A DNA stretch of 64,000 nucleotides from Sphingomonas turrisvirgatae (GTDB lineage Bacteria > Pseudomonadota > Alphaproteobacteria > Sphingomonadales > Sphingomonadaceae): the NCBI RefSeq assembly GCF_001721295.1, contig NZ_MDDS01000011.1, positions 1-64,000 of the forward strand. The letters are read 5' to 3'. Positions 44,321 through 55,856 of this stretch are shown here, one piece after another. The position numbers and the translations under genes are program-made. The notes beneath the pieces are model-generated. The model saw nothing but the letters and a program-made list of their open reading frames with translations, was not told the DNA's origin and ran no database searches. Position 1 is the first letter of the stretch. Each line of letters begins with the position of its first letter.

Positions 44321-45889
44321 ATGTCCCTACGTAGTTTCCCGGAGGTGGCGCTTGGCTCGGCGACGCGGCATGACAGCGGCGTGACCGAGAAGCGCCTGAC
44401 CCTCCGCCACACGATCATTCCGGCGCCGCCGCTGCTGGTGACGCTGGCGCTAGCGGCGCTCGCCGTCGCGCTGGGTGCGGGGGTGCGGATCGCCTTCGCC
44501 GCCGAACTGGGGCAGCGCGCGACCTATATCTTCTTCGTGCCCGCCGTGGTGCTGGCCAGTGCTTTGAGCGGCCTGCGCGCGGGCGTGGCGGCGAGCATCG
44601 CCGGCTCCGTCGTCGGCCTGTGGTGCGATCGCATGATTGGGCCGGTCGCCGCAGGCAGCTGGATCGCGGCCGGCGCATTCGTCGCGATTGGTGGCGCCAT
44701 CGCGCTGGGCGGCGAGTGGTTCCAGCGCGCCCGGGCCGAGGCCGAGCGCGTGACCGAGGGGCTGGCGCGGCGCGAGGCGCATCTGCGCTCGCTGCTCGAC
44801 ACCGTGCCCGACGCGATCGTGGTGATCGACGAAGCCGGGCTGATCCGCGATTTCAGTCCGGCAGCAACGCGGATGTTCGGTTGGGACGCGGACGAAGTGA
44901 ATGGCCGAAACGTCAGCGTGTTGATGCCCGATCCCTACCGCAGCGCGCACGACGATTATCTCCAGCGCTATTACCGGACCGGAGAGCGGCGTATCATCGG
45001 CAAGGGGCGGGTCGTGGTCGGGGTGCGCAAGGACGGGTCCACCTTCCCGCTGGAGCTGGCAGTGGGTGAGATGCGGGTCAGCGGGCAGCGCCACTTCACC
45101 GGCTTCATCCGTGACCTGACCGAACGTCAGCAGGCGGAGGCCCGGCTGCAGGAACTGCAGGCCGAACTCGTGCACGTTTCACGCCTTACCGCCCTGGGCG
45201 AGATGGCTTCGGCCCTCGCACACGAACTCAATCAGCCGCTCTCGGCAATCGCCAACTACCTCAAGGGCAGCCGCATGCTGCTGAAGCGGGACGACGTGCC
45301 GCTGGATCGCGTCGGTGACGCGGTCGAACGTGCATCCGAGCAGGCGCTGCGCGCGGGCGACATCATCCGCCGGCTGCGCGAGTTCGTGGCGCGCGGCGAG
45401 ACCGAGCGCGCGGTGGAGAGCCTGCCCAAGCTGGTCGAGGAAGCAAGCGCGTTGGCGCTGGTCGGGGTCAAGGAACATGGCATCCGCGTGCGCTACGAAT
45501 TCGACCCCGCGATCGACCTGGTGCTGGCGGACAAGGTGCAGGTCCAGCAGGTGCTGCTCAACCTCGTGCGCAATGCGATCGATGCGATGACGCAAGCCGA
45601 ATCATCGGTTCGCGACCTGACCATCACCCTCGCGCCGGCTGAGGATGACATGGCGCAGGTGACCGTCGCGGACACCGGGTCCGGCATCGATCCGGAAGTG
45701 GCAGATCGGCTGTTCCAGCCCTTCGTTACCACCAAGCGCACCGGCATGGGCGTCGGCCTCTCGATCTCGCGCACCATCATCGAGGCGCATGGTGGTCGCA
45801 TCTGGGCACAGCCGCGCGCCGGCGGCGGCGCGGGGTTCGGGCTGACGCTGCGCCGCGTCGGCCAAGAGGAGCTGTATGATGGCGAGTGA
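44321..45889 (+). CDS. fixL: FixL-like oxygen-sensing histidine kinase
   Basis: 522 residues from ATG 44321; the start is uncertain because the ribosome-binding site is weak. Membrane segments cover about residues 35-130, followed by a PAS domain at about 150-270. That domain matches FixL heme [30 protein letters not shown] has His210 at the heme-ligand position, Arg230 in GKGRVVVG corresponds to the ligand-sensing Arg, and [12 protein letters not shown] ends the domain. The kinase core has His301 in [14 protein letters not shown] and a G box [11 protein letters not shown]. It should lose kinase activity when oxygen binds. It overlaps fixJ by 14 bases and is divergent from the oxidase-globin operon. 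Confidence 0.9.
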   Translation: MSLRSFPEVALGSATRHDSGVTEKRLTLRHTIIPAPPLLVTLALAALAVALGAGVRIAFAAELGQRATYIFFVPAVVLASALSGLRAGVAASIAGSVVGLWCDRMIGPVAAGSWIAAGAFVAIGGAIALGGEWFQRARAEAERVTEGLARREAHLRSLLDTVPDAIVVIDEAGLIRDFSPAATRMFGWDADEVNGRNVSVLMPDPYRSAHDDYLQRYYRTGERRIIGKGRVVVGVRKDGSTFPLELAVGEMRVSGQRHFTGFIRDLTERQQAEARLQELQAELVHVSRLTALGEMASALAHELNQPLSAIANYLKGSRMLLKRDDVPLDRVGDAVERASEQALRAGDIIRRLREFVARGETERAVESLPKLVEEASALALVGVKEHGIRVRYEFDPAIDLVLADKVQVQQVLLNLVRNAIDAMTQAESSVRDLTITLAPAEDDMAQVTVADTGSGIDPEVADRLFQPFVTTKRTGMGVGLSISRTIIEAHGGRIWAQPRAGGGAGFGLTLRRVGQEELYDGE

Positions 45890-46490
45890 CGGAATCGTCT
45901 ATGTGATCGACGACGACGAGGCGGCGCGGCACTCGCTCGAATTCCTGCTCGATTGCTCGGAAATTCGCGTACGCGCCTTTCCTTCGGCGGACGCATTCCT
46001 GGTTGCGGCGCCGCCGCTTGGCGGCGCGTGCATCGTTACGGACGTCCGCATGCCCGGCAGCAGCGGGATCGAACTGGTCGAAGAAATGAAACGTCGCGGC
46101 GCCAGCGTGCCCGTCATCGTCATCACCGGCCACGCCGATGTCCCGCTCGCGATCCAGGCAATGCATGCCGGCGTGGCCGACTTCATCGAAAAGCCGTTCG
46201 ATGACGAGATGATACTCGCCGCGATCCGCAAGGCGCTGGCTGCGCAGGCCGGCGACGATGCGGCGCGCGCCGAACGCCAGGCGGTAGTCGACCGCATCGC
46301 ATCGTTGAGCGGGCGCGAGCGCGAGGTGATGGAGGGTCTTGCCCGAGGCGACGCGAACAAGGCAATCGCCTTCGACCTTGGCATCAGTGCGCGCACGGTC
46401 GAGGTATACCGGGCGAATGTGATGCTCAAGATGCAGGCGAAGACGCTGTCCGACCTGGTGCGGATGGTTACGGTCGCTCGCTTGCCCTAG
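45876..46490 (+). CDS. fixJ: FixJ-like response regulator
   Basis: 204 residues. The receiver domain has the acidic cluster [15 protein letters not shown], phospho-acceptor Asp56 in [15 protein letters not shown], the [17 protein letters not shown] stretch and Lys in FIEKPF. These are hallmark FixJ/TodR features. The C-terminal LuxR-type helix-turn-helix reads [45 protein letters not shown] precedes the two possible ATGs at 45876 and 45879. The obvious candidate target is the neighbouring alternative oxidase promoter, although no FixK/FNR-type box was found there. Confidence 0.92.
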   Translation: MMASDGIVYVIDDDEAARHSLEFLLDCSEIRVRAFPSADAFLVAAPPLGGACIVTDVRMPGSSGIELVEEMKRRGASVPVIVITGHADVPLAIQAMHAGVADFIEKPFDDEMILAAIRKALAAQAGDDAARAERQAVVDRIASLSGREREVMEGLARGDANKAIAFDLGISARTVEVYRANVMLKMQAKTLSDLVRMVTVARLP

Positions 46491-46952
46491 CAACGGCGAA
46501 CCTGACACGTGGTGGCTAAAGCGGCCCAATCTCGGTCATTCACTGGTCCGGCGCTTCGTCCCGAAAGCCATCGCTAGCCGAACCTGGGAACGCACGGGCA
46601 AGATCGAGTGAAAGGCCGGTTCGCTCACAAGGCTCGGAAAGCTGCCCACAACACGCTCGGCTACCCGTCGTGAGCTTTGCCCATCGCCGAGTGGGATGCG
46701 CTTTAGGCCGCTGGGCCTCCTCCAGACTCAGGCGCGAAAGGCTAATTATCGCGAACGGAAAGGCATTCGCGCCGCGCCGCGTCGTTGATGCGCAACACCG
46801 TTCGATTGGGCTGACGCCCACGGTCTGGTGGGAACGAATGTGGTTTACCCATCGGCCACCGCCTCCGATTTGACCTGCCAAGGCGGCAAGCCCGGCACCC
46901 GTCAGGGCCGTCGAAGAAGCTGCCACGCCAAATGGTAGGTCTGGAGAGCGAG
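46491..46952. other. Intergenic stretch, no gene supported
   Basis: About 460 bases between fixJ and the 2OG oxygenase. AAAGCGGCCCAATCTCGGTC at 46518-46537 resembles the intergenic motif family at 13151 and 13448. No RNA gene, promoter or convincing small ORF was seen. Confidence 0.5.
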
Positions 46953-48056
46953 ATGTTGACTGCAGCAGAGCGTATCGATGCGAGATCATCGAATGTCATG
47001 AACGATCCTCGTGACAATACGGCCGTTCCAAATGGCAACGTCTCGCCGTCAACACCGGCGCATCTTCCTACCGTTGACATTTCTCGGTTGAATGGATCGC
47101 CACAGGATCGTGCGCTCTTCATCGCAGAACTGCGCCGCATTCTGCATGAGCATGGTTTCTTCTACCTCACCGGCCACGGCGTACCACCGTCGCTGGTTGA
47201 TGGCATGCTGGCTGCCTCCAAGCAGTTCTTCGCTTTGCCCGAAGCGGCCAAGCTCGAAATCAGCATGCTGAAGTCACCTCATTTTCGCGGCTATAACCGC
47301 GCCGGGCTGGAGATGACCGGCGGCAAGCAGGATTGGCGCGAGCAGGTTGATTTCGACTGCGAGGAAGCAGCCCTTACGATCGGTCCGGACACGCCGGCCT
47401 GGAAGCGGACGATCGGCCCGAACTTGTGGCCCTCCGCACTGCCGGAATTCAAGTCCGTGGTGCTTGGGTATCAGGCACAGATGACTCGCGTCGCGATCGA
47501 CGTTTTGAAAGCGATCGCACTGGCGCTGGGACAGAGCGAAGACGTTTTCGCACCGATGTACGAACCGATGCCCCGCCAGCACCTGAAAATCCTGCGATAT
47601 CCTGGTCGCGATGCCGCAGGGTCAGAGCAGGGCGTCGGCGCGCATAAGGATGGCGGGCTGATCACCATCTTGCTGCAGGATACGGTCGCCGGATTGAGCG
47701 TTCAGGCCGAAGATGGCAGCTGGATCGATGCGCCACCGGTTCCAGGAACGTTCGTGGTCAATACCGGCGAATTGCTGGAGTTGGCGACCAATGGCTTCGT
47801 CCGGGCCGACGTTCACGCCGCAGCTGTCCCGCCGGCCGGTGTTGAGCGCTTCTCAATACCGTTCTTCCTGGGTGCCAGCCATGAAAACACGGTACCCGTC
47901 ATCGATTTGCCGCCTGAATTGAAAAAGATAGAGCGTGGGGTGAGCACGGACCCGCACAATCCGATCTTCCGCGAAGTGGGCGCCAATCACTTGAAGGCGC
48001 GTCTGCGCTCACATCCCGACGTAGCGGCGCTCCATTACCCTGATCTATCTGCGTAG
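46953..48056 (+). CDS. 2-oxoglutarate/Fe(II)-dependent oxygenase (isopenicillin N synthase-like)
   Basis: ATG 46953 follows GGAGAGCGAG; an earlier ATG at 46932 is possible. About 367 residues with an N-terminal DIOX_N region (LPTVDISRLNG, HGFFYLTGHGVP, FFALPEAAKLEI). The catalytic jelly roll has the iron triad His and Asp in GVGAHKDGGLITILLQD and the distal His in GFVRADVHAAAVP. The 2OG-binding Arg lies in ERFSIPFFLG. Members hydroxylate or desaturate diverse small molecules, so the substrate cannot be named. It stands alone upstream of the formaldehyde dehydrogenase gene. Confidence 0.9.
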   Translation: MLTAAERIDARSSNVMNDPRDNTAVPNGNVSPSTPAHLPTVDISRLNGSPQDRALFIAELRRILHEHGFFYLTGHGVPPSLVDGMLAASKQFFALPEAAKLEISMLKSPHFRGYNRAGLEMTGGKQDWREQVDFDCEEAALTIGPDTPAWKRTIGPNLWPSALPEFKSVVLGYQAQMTRVAIDVLKAIALALGQSEDVFAPMYEPMPRQHLKILRYPGRDAAGSEQGVGAHKDGGLITILLQDTVAGLSVQAEDGSWIDAPPVPGTFVVNTGELLELATNGFVRADVHAAAVPPAGVERFSIPFFLGASHENTVPVIDLPPELKKIERGVSTDPHNPIFREVGANHLKARLRSHPDVAALHYPDLSA

Positions 48057-48143
48057 CAGCGCCCGCCTAAAGCCGCGGCGCGCGCGATTACGCGCTCCGC
48101 GCACTTAGACTTACGTCTGACGACCCAACTGGAAAGTGCATCC

Positions 48144-49256
48144 ATGAAGACTCGCGCCGCAGTGGCATTCGAAGCGAAGAAGCCGCTGGAAATCGTCGAG
48201 CTCGACCTCGAAGGGCCAAAGGCTGGCGAAGTGCTGGTCGAGATCATGGCCACGGGCATCTGCCATACCGACGCCTACACGCTCGACGGCTTCGATTCCG
48301 AAGGCATCTTCCCCAGCGTGCTCGGCCATGAAGGCGCGGGCATCGTGCGCGAGGTGGGTGCCGGCGTCACCTCAGTCGTGCCGGGCGATCATGTCATCCC
48401 GCTCTACACGCCGGAATGCCGCCAGTGTAAGTCGTGCCTCAGCGGCAAGACCAATTTGTGCACCGCGATCCGCTCAACCCAGGGCAAGGGCCTGATGCCT
48501 GACGGCACCACACGCTTCAGCTACAAGGGTCAGCCCATCTATCATTATATGGGCTGCTCGACCTTCTCGAACTTCACCGTCCTGCCCGAGATCGCGGTGG
48601 CGAGTATCCGCAAGGACGCGCCATTCCAGTCGAGCTGCTATATCGGCTGCGGCGTCACCACCGGGGTCGGCGCCGTGGTGAATACGGCCAAGGTGCAGGT
48701 TGGCGACAATGTCGTCGTGTTCGGCCTTGGCGGCATCGGCCTCAACGTCATCCAGGGTGCGCGGCTTGCCGGCGCGAACAGGATCATCGGCGTCGACATC
48801 AACCCCGATCGCGAGGAATGGGGCCGCAAGTTCGGCATGACAGATTTCCTCAATTCCAGGGGCATGAGCCGCGAGGACGTGGTCGCGCGGATCGTCGCGA
48901 TGACGGATGGCGGCGCGGACTATACCTTCGACGCGACCGGCAATACCGAAGTGATGCGCATCGCGCTCGAGGCTTGCCACCGCGGCTGGGGCACCAGCAT
49001 CATCATCGGCGTGGCCGAGGCGGGCAAGGAGATCGCGACGCGTCCGTTCCAGCTCGTCACTGGCCGCAACTGGCGCGGCACCGCATTTGGCGGCGCCAAG
49101 GGCCGCACCGATGTGCCGAAGATCGTCGACATGTACATGCAGGGCAAGATCGAGATCGACCCGATGATCACCCATGTCATGGGGCTGGAGGACATCAACA
49201 AGGGCTTCGACCTGATGCATGCGGGCGAAAGCATCCGCAGCGTCGTCGTCTACTGA
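48144..49256 (+). CDS. frmA: S-(hydroxymethyl)glutathione dehydrogenase (class III alcohol dehydrogenase)
   Basis: 370 residues, the standard length. Zinc-site motifs are [12 protein letters not shown] (catalytic Cys), [12 protein letters not shown] and the structural four-Cys cluster in [15 protein letters not shown]. The NAD-binding [19 protein letters not shown] and the class III markers [20 protein letters not shown] and [17 protein letters not shown] are present. It oxidises the formaldehyde-glutathione adduct and can reduce S-nitrosoglutathione, linking it to formaldehyde and NO stress. The usual partner, S-formylglutathione hydrolase, is not next to it, and no FrmR-type repressor is visible. 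Confidence 0.96.
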   Translation: MKTRAAVAFEAKKPLEIVELDLEGPKAGEVLVEIMATGICHTDAYTLDGFDSEGIFPSVLGHEGAGIVREVGAGVTSVVPGDHVIPLYTPECRQCKSCLSGKTNLCTAIRSTQGKGLMPDGTTRFSYKGQPIYHYMGCSTFSNFTVLPEIAVASIRKDAPFQSSCYIGCGVTTGVGAVVNTAKVQVGDNVVVFGLGGIGLNVIQGARLAGANRIIGVDINPDREEWGRKFGMTDFLNSRGMSREDVVARIVAMTDGGADYTFDATGNTEVMRIALEACHRGWGTSIIIGVAEAGKEIATRPFQLVTGRNWRGTAFGGAKGRTDVPKIVDMYMQGKIEIDPMITHVMGLEDINKGFDLMHAGESIRSVVVY

Positions 49257-49426
49257 CCGCCCGATCTAGAGTGTCTCCTGGAGGAAGCGGGAACGGTCAA
49301 AACTCGGTAGTCGCCGAGGCAAGACGCGTACGATCAAATTATCGGCCCCAGGTCCCTGCAAACTGGGTTTCATTTGAGCCAGGCCACAGCGGCTGAAAGC
49401 CGGAGCGCAGTCCCGCTCAGCGGAAC

Positions 49427-50626
49427 TCAACGCATCAAACCGGCCGCGCGGAGGGCATCTTCAATCACTCGCCCCACGCCGTCGGCAGGCGGCTTGGCAT
49501 GCGCCGCCTGGCTGACATCTTCATGCGACGCTCCTTCGGTCGCTGAATGGAAGCGGGTCGCATTTGGCTGAGGTGTGCGGACAGGTGCGCCTCGAGGCAA
49601 GCGATCCTGCCCAGCTATCCCCCAAAAGTCGGCAACCCGACGGGTCGATGAAATGCCCGCCTCCAGCATATAGGGTCCGGCAGACCCGCAGGCTTCCGGA
49701 CCAGCGGTGCTCAGGGGCGTGCCATGCGGGAGGCCGGCGATCCGATATTCCTCGATGACCTCGCGCCCGTGCGCGTCGCGCCACGCGCGTCGGCGATGCC
49801 CGCACACTGTTTCGACTACTGCCGGTCCGCTTTTCACGCCGTGGACGGCACGCCATTGCTCGACGATCAGCGCCGAATTCGCATGGCTCACCGTGGCATC
49901 GCGATCGCCATGCCATACCGAAATTTTGGGCCAGGGACCTGGGTGAGGCGATGCGGCGGTCACCAGCGAGCCGAGCGCTTCCACAGGCGGCCCGCCCTGC
50001 GCACGCATGCGGTCGAATGCTTCGGGGACCGTCGCAGCCGTTCCATAGGGAAGTCCGGCGATGATCGCGCCGCCGGCAAATACATCCGGATAAGCGGCGA
50101 GCATCACCGACGCCATCGCACCCCCAGCTGACAGACCAGTCACATAGACGCGAGCGGGATCGAGCGCATGCGTCGCGATCATCGCGGCGATCATCTGACG
50201 GACTGAAAGCGCCTCGCCCGCATCTCGGCGCGTGTCGCCTAGGTTGAACCAGTTGAAGCAGAGATTTGGATTATTGCCGCGCTGCTGTTCGGGGTAAAGA
50301 AGCGCAAAGCCCTGCTCGTCGGCGAGTTGCGACCAGCCAGAGCCGTGGTCATAGCTGGCGGCATCCTGCATACAGCCGTGAAGCACGACCACCAGTGGCG
50401 GCGAAGCAGCGAGACACGCCGGTAGGTAGAAGCGGCCTCGCAATGCCCCAGGGTTCGAGCCAAAGGGCGGCAGGTCAGCGAGCCGGTCCGCGCCCGCCGG
50501 CTTGGGGCCAGCATGTTTCCGAAATGCCGAGAGGCGGCTGAGCGTATCGTTGAGGTTTCGAATGCGGCTTCTCCTGCCATGGCGGAAGCCCTGACCCAGA
50601 ACAACCTTACCAATGCTGCAGCGCAC
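49427..50626 (-). CDS. PHB-depolymerase-family esterase
   Basis: The frame opens with GTG 50626, but the conserved start of such proteins (RNLNDTLSRLSAF) begins at codon ATT 50563. That ATT is preceded by an excellent AGGAGAAG, so the true start is unsettled. The esterase domain has the oxyanion LVVVLHGCMQDAASYDHGSGW, nucleophile Ser in YVTGLSAGGAMASVMLAAYPD, Asp in ISVWHGDRDATVSHANS and His in AGLPHGTPLS. The domain order fits the LpqC/PHB-depolymerase esterases (about 350 residues). Substrates may be polyhydroxybutyrate or feruloyl/acetyl esters. There is no obvious signal peptide. Confidence 0.85.
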   Translation of the reverse strand: MRCSIGKVVLGQGFRHGRRSRIRNLNDTLSRLSAFRKHAGPKPAGADRLADLPPFGSNPGALRGRFYLPACLAASPPLVVVLHGCMQDAASYDHGSGWSQLADEQGFALLYPEQQRGNNPNLCFNWFNLGDTRRDAGEALSVRQMIAAMIATHALDPARVYVTGLSAGGAMASVMLAAYPDVFAGGAIIAGLPYGTAATVPEAFDRMRAQGGPPVEALGSLVTAASPHPGPWPKISVWHGDRDATVSHANSALIVEQWRAVHGVKSGPAVVETVCGHRRRAWRDAHGREVIEEYRIAGLPHGTPLSTAGPEACGSAGPYMLEAGISSTRRVADFWGIAGQDRLPRGAPVRTPQPNATRFHSATEGASHEDVSQAAHAKPPADGVGRVIEDALRAAGLMR

Positions 50627-50982
50627 AATGTCGTGGTGTAATGCGGAGGCCGCAAGAGCGCTGACCGATATTTGCTTGCTCGATGGGGGTGGCGGCCGGC
50701 CAATGCGATCCCCATATACTGTCTATCGCGCCGTCTGTTTCGAGCTTGGCCGCGACTGAGAGTTGCAATGCTCCCGCTCTGATGCGGGGCTTTCTCATGC
50801 CACCACCTGCAACGGTGAACTGCTTTTCCCCGCTGGGTACCCTACCGGACGGTTCAATCGCGCGCGCACGATGTCAGCCGCAACCGCATCCGCCGCGGCC
50901 GGGCGCAAGGCGCTTGTCCGGCAATTTTGCGGCGCTCACGGCACGCCGGGTCGGTCACACCCTTATCGAAGGAATTCAAGAC
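50627..50982. other. Intergenic stretch, no gene supported
   Basis: About 350 bases upstream of a 42-residue gene. An open frame runs through it into that gene but shows no domain character and has a worse start than ATG 50983. No terminator or regulator site could be assigned. Confidence 0.45.
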
Positions 50983-51111
50983 ATGGCTAAAGGCGAACAA
51001 CGTGGCAATCGCGAAGCGCGCAAGCCGAAGAAGCCGGCTCCGCCAAAGCAGAATGCGTCCAATCCTTCGTTGAAGGGCGCGCCACAGACAGCGCCGTCGA
51101 AAAAAGGCTGA
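50983..51111 (+). CDS. Small basic Lys/Pro-rich protein (42 residues)
   Basis: ATG 50983 is preceded by GAAGGAATTC at good spacing. The product begins MAKGEQRGNREARKPKKPAP and ends PQTAPSKKG. It is strongly basic with Lys, Pro and Gln, has no hydrophobic core and is probably disordered. Similar very short Lys/Pro-rich proteins are common orphan genes in sphingomonads. Nucleic-acid binding is possible, but no function is known. Confidence 0.65.
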   Translation: MAKGEQRGNREARKPKKPAPPKQNASNPSLKGAPQTAPSKKG

Positions 51112-51137
51112 GCGATCCTCATTTGAAAGGCCAGTTT

Positions 51138-51404
51138 ATGCAGCCGACCTCTACCCTCTGCCGCGCCCAGGAGGCGCGTCACCATGCGCTTGCCAGCGCC
51201 GCTGTCCTCGATAACGTCAGGCAGGTGGCAACCACGGCTGCCGCTGCCTGGGCCAAGGAGGGCGTGGCGGCCGCTCTGCGCGAGGGCCGCAAGTTGCGCG
51301 CCAGCGCGGCTGCAGCGGCACATGCCGCGCTTGCCGAACCGCCGCACGACGAATTCCGCGCGCTGAGCGAAAACCCCGACCGGGGCCATGCCGACGCCGC
51401 ATGA
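51138..51404 (+). CDS. Small Ala-rich helical protein, unknown function
   Basis: ATG 51138 is preferred over 51123, with AAAGGCCAG upstream. The 88-residue product is an alanine-rich, largely helical sequence (LASAAVLDNVRQVATTAAAAW, RKLRASAAAAAHAAL) with an acidic, Pro-containing tail (EPPHDEFRALSENPDRGH). No family is recognised. It lies in a same-strand run between the basic 42-residue protein and the transglutaminase. Confidence 0.6.
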   Translation: MQPTSTLCRAQEARHHALASAAVLDNVRQVATTAAAAWAKEGVAAALREGRKLRASAAAAAHAALAEPPHDEFRALSENPDRGHADAA

Positions 51405-51440
51405 CGTGCGGCTCGGCTTTCCGCTTGGTGTGGTGAGCGG

Positions 51441-53479
<2,039 letters not shown>

Positions 53480-53998
53480 CGGCAGGCTGAGCGCAATTTG
53501 CAGGGACGTCAGCGTAGCATAGGATTGATTAGACCCGCGTTGCCAGCTCCCACCGGCAACGATCGCCCAACCCGGCGATCGTCGACATCGTAGCGAGGCC
53601 AGCGATCACCTCAACCGAGCAAGGCTGCGCCGGCGCATAGATGAAGCGCCAGCACCACCTGCACTCTGTCGCGCCGAGATTAGAAGGTGGGGTGGCCCAT
53701 GGCAGCGGCTGTCCCGCGCCGGGCGCAGGTTCTCGATCGTCCAAAAACATGCGTGATTCCAGAACCGAACAATTCGGCTGACGCATCAACGCACGCGCCC
53801 CGCAAAGGGGCCGACAAGCACAGCGAATAAGGCATCGACCATCCGACACGCTCCTTCGCACCCATCCTGCGTCGCCCAGCCAAACGACCCCTATCATTCA
53901 GCCGGCACACTCCCCATCTAGGAGACATCGCGGCACATCGCCTGAGCGCTGCTGTGACTGAGAGATGCTTGTGCTCCCGCTCGGTCGAGGAGCACGCT
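53480..53998. other. Intergenic stretch, no gene supported
   Basis: About 520 bases after mreB. Frames on both strands lack start signals and domain patterns. No repeat or RNA structure was recognised. Confidence 0.45.
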
Positions 53999-54253
53999 AT
54001 GAACACACACAACGTAAGGCCGCCACATGGTGGGTCGCAATCGATGCCGGTCCATGCGGGAACGACGCCCGGACTCGCCCGCGCGGCCCTGACCATCGCG
54101 CTGAGGGATGCGACGGCCAGCTTTGCCGATGATCTCTCCCGGGGCACGATCGGCCGGCACCACAACACTTATCAACATCGTACGCGCATCCTCCGTCAAA
54201 TGGCTGCCGAACTGTCTGGCTCGCGCGCAGACGCCACCGGGTCGGGCACATGA
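53999..54253 (+). CDS. Small hypothetical protein (84 residues)
   Basis: ATG 53999 has GAGGAGC six bases upstream; the frame also opens at 53954. The product (GTTPGLARAALTIALRDATA, then ASFADDLSRGTIGRHHNTYQ and RTRILRQMAAELS) has amphipathic helices and a His-rich turn. It has no signal peptide or known domain. It belongs to a run of small same-strand genes between mreB and a cold-shock gene. Confidence 0.55.
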   Translation: MNTHNVRPPHGGSQSMPVHAGTTPGLARAALTIALRDATASFADDLSRGTIGRHHNTYQHRTRILRQMAAELSGSRADATGSGT

Positions 54254-54451
54254 CGCCGCGCGACGATCGGGCATCTGCTAAGCAAGGCGCTCATTGGAGA
54301 GCAGGCCTGGAAGGCGCGACATGGCGTCGCACCGGCGTGGACTGATACATTTCATTGCCGCGAGTACCGCGACGCCAAGCTCAGCGACGCGATCGTTTAG
54401 GCCAAGCGTGTCGCTGCCCGCGGCAATGTAAGGATCCAAGGAGACCAAAAG

Positions 54452-54670
54452 ATGCCGTTGTTCAAGACAATGGGAGCCGGCGGCAATCCGACATGGATTG
54501 ACGCCGCCGAGATCGTCGCGCTTGAAAGCATGTACAGCGATCGCACGCTGCATGGAGAGGCGGAGAACGCCAAGCTGCTGACACGAGCTTATCTGCGGTC
54601 GGGGGCAACGATCGAGCTTGATGCCGAGATAGAGGCGCTCGCTCAACGGATCGGCGTGCCGGGCCTTTAA
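54452..54670 (+). CDS. Small hypothetical protein (72 residues)
   Basis: ATG 54452 is preceded by AAGGAGACC, one of the strongest ribosome-binding sites in the window. The product reads PTWIDAAEIVALESMYSD, then LTRAYLRSGATIELDAEIEA. This alternating pattern suggests a small beta-alpha fold that could bind nucleic acid or a partner protein, but no family is recognised. It is followed nine bases later by a small membrane protein gene. Confidence 0.68.
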   Translation: MPLFKTMGAGGNPTWIDAAEIVALESMYSDRTLHGEAENAKLLTRAYLRSGATIELDAEIEALAQRIGVPGL

Positions 54671-54679
54671 GTCGCTGAA

Positions 54680-54874
54680 ATGCCCGTCACCGCATTATCG
54701 AAGGGATTTGTCATAGAAAATCGAGAGTTGGTCGCTTACGCGCTCATCATGTTGATGGCGATCGCAACGATCGTCTTGGCGCTTTTCATGCGTCATAATT
54801 CCCGCGACGAGCAACTTAAGCGCGACGCGCGGCGCGTTCGCGAAGAGCGCGAAGCCAAGCATCTCGATCATTAA
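54680..54874 (+). CDS. Small single-pass membrane protein (64 residues)
   Basis: One membrane helix (LVAYALIMLMAIATIVLALFM, about residues 17-37) is followed by a highly charged tail (RDEQLKRDARRVREEREAKHLDH) that should be cytoplasmic and may form a coiled coil. It starts nine bases after the preceding small gene. No family is recognised. Confidence 0.58.
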   Translation: MPVTALSKGFVIENRELVAYALIMLMAIATIVLALFMRHNSRDEQLKRDARRVREEREAKHLDH

Positions 54875-54956
54875 TCCGGCGCCGGAAAGCGAACAAGCGC
54901 TGGGCGTTTTTTTAGCGTTATGGGAAAGCGAAAAGCGTTCAGCGAGCCCAGCAACG

Positions 54957-55256
54957 TTGCGGCTGAAAAAAGGCGAAGTGATCGTCGATGGCCCCGATGG
55001 TGTAGCGGTCTCCCTGACGCCCGAGGCTGCTGTCGAGACTTCGCATCGACTGCTTGAGCGTGACCGCACAAGGGCAGCGAGTAGCGGCGAAGAAGCGCTG
55101 ACCTGCTTCGTTCAGCGCCTTCGGCAACGGACGCGCGGACGGACAGGAGCGGCATCTTCCATCCGGTTTGTGTCTCAACGGCTGGGCGTTTGGACCCACT
55201 CCGCCGGAAATCATGCGTGTATTGCGCCTGCACTTGCTATATGGCGGCGAGGCTGA
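54957..55256 (+). CDS. Possible small protein or remnant, low confidence
   Basis: The frame opens with TTG 54957. The first 35 residues (KKGEVIVDGPDGVAVSLTPEA, AVETSHRLLERD) look like a genuine small sphingomonad protein family with a GPDGVAVSLTPEAA core. The rest (RTRGRTGAASSIRF onward) does not look protein-like. It may be a short gene, a frameshifted gene or noise. The surrounding 500 bases (54875-55374) hold no other supported feature. Confidence 0.3.
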   Translation: MRLKKGEVIVDGPDGVAVSLTPEAAVETSHRLLERDRTRAASSGEEALTCFVQRLRQRTRGRTGAASSIRFVSQRLGVWTHSAGNHACIAPALAIWRRG

Positions 55257-55374
55257 CGTCGCCTGCGACGGATATCGGGCCGCCCAGGCTCTCCCTTTGT
55301 CCCTTTCTAGCCTCACGACGCCGGGATGCGACCGCGAGGCGCATGCCTGTCACGCATGGACAAAGGAAACGAAT

Positions 55375-55581
55375 ATGATCACCGGAACCGTCAAATTCTT
55401 CAATACCGACAAGGGCTACGGCTTCATCTCCCCCGAAGACGGCAGCGGCGACGCCTTCGTGCATATCAGTGCGGTGGAGCGTGCCGGAATGCGAACGCTC
55501 GATAAAGATCAGCGCCTGACCTACGACCTCGAGAAGGATAACCGCGGGAAGACTTCCGCCGTGAACCTGCAGGCAGCCTGA
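55375..55581 (+). CDS. cspA: CspA-family cold-shock protein
   Basis: 68 residues from ATG 55375 with AAAGGAAAC upstream; the longer open frame from 55168 is not coding there. RNA-binding motifs are exact: TGTVKFFNTDKGYGFISPED (RNP1) and DAFVHISAVERAG (RNP2). These proteins melt RNA structure and act as chaperones in cold or stationary phase. The leader upstream could be a regulatory 5' UTR, but no structure was established. Confidence 0.95.
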   Translation: MITGTVKFFNTDKGYGFISPEDGSGDAFVHISAVERAGMRTLDKDQRLTYDLEKDNRGKTSAVNLQAA

Positions 55582-55856
55582 TGGCTTGCCGGCGCGGGTT
55601 CCAATCGATCCCGTGTCGGCATCCATGGCAGTAACCGCCAGACCTGGCCGGTTCGCAGAGACCGATCGTAAGGATCAACAGCATTTCCCAAGCAATTGAT
55701 GCGACAGCACGCAGCCCTGACGCGGACTCGGGCAATGCTGACGACGGCTGGCCTTGGGGCGTACTGATCGACACAGCCACCATTCCTGGCGGCGGTGGGC
55801 GTCTGCATCTGGTTCGTCACGAGGAGGATTATGAAATCCTGTATGGTGACGAACAG

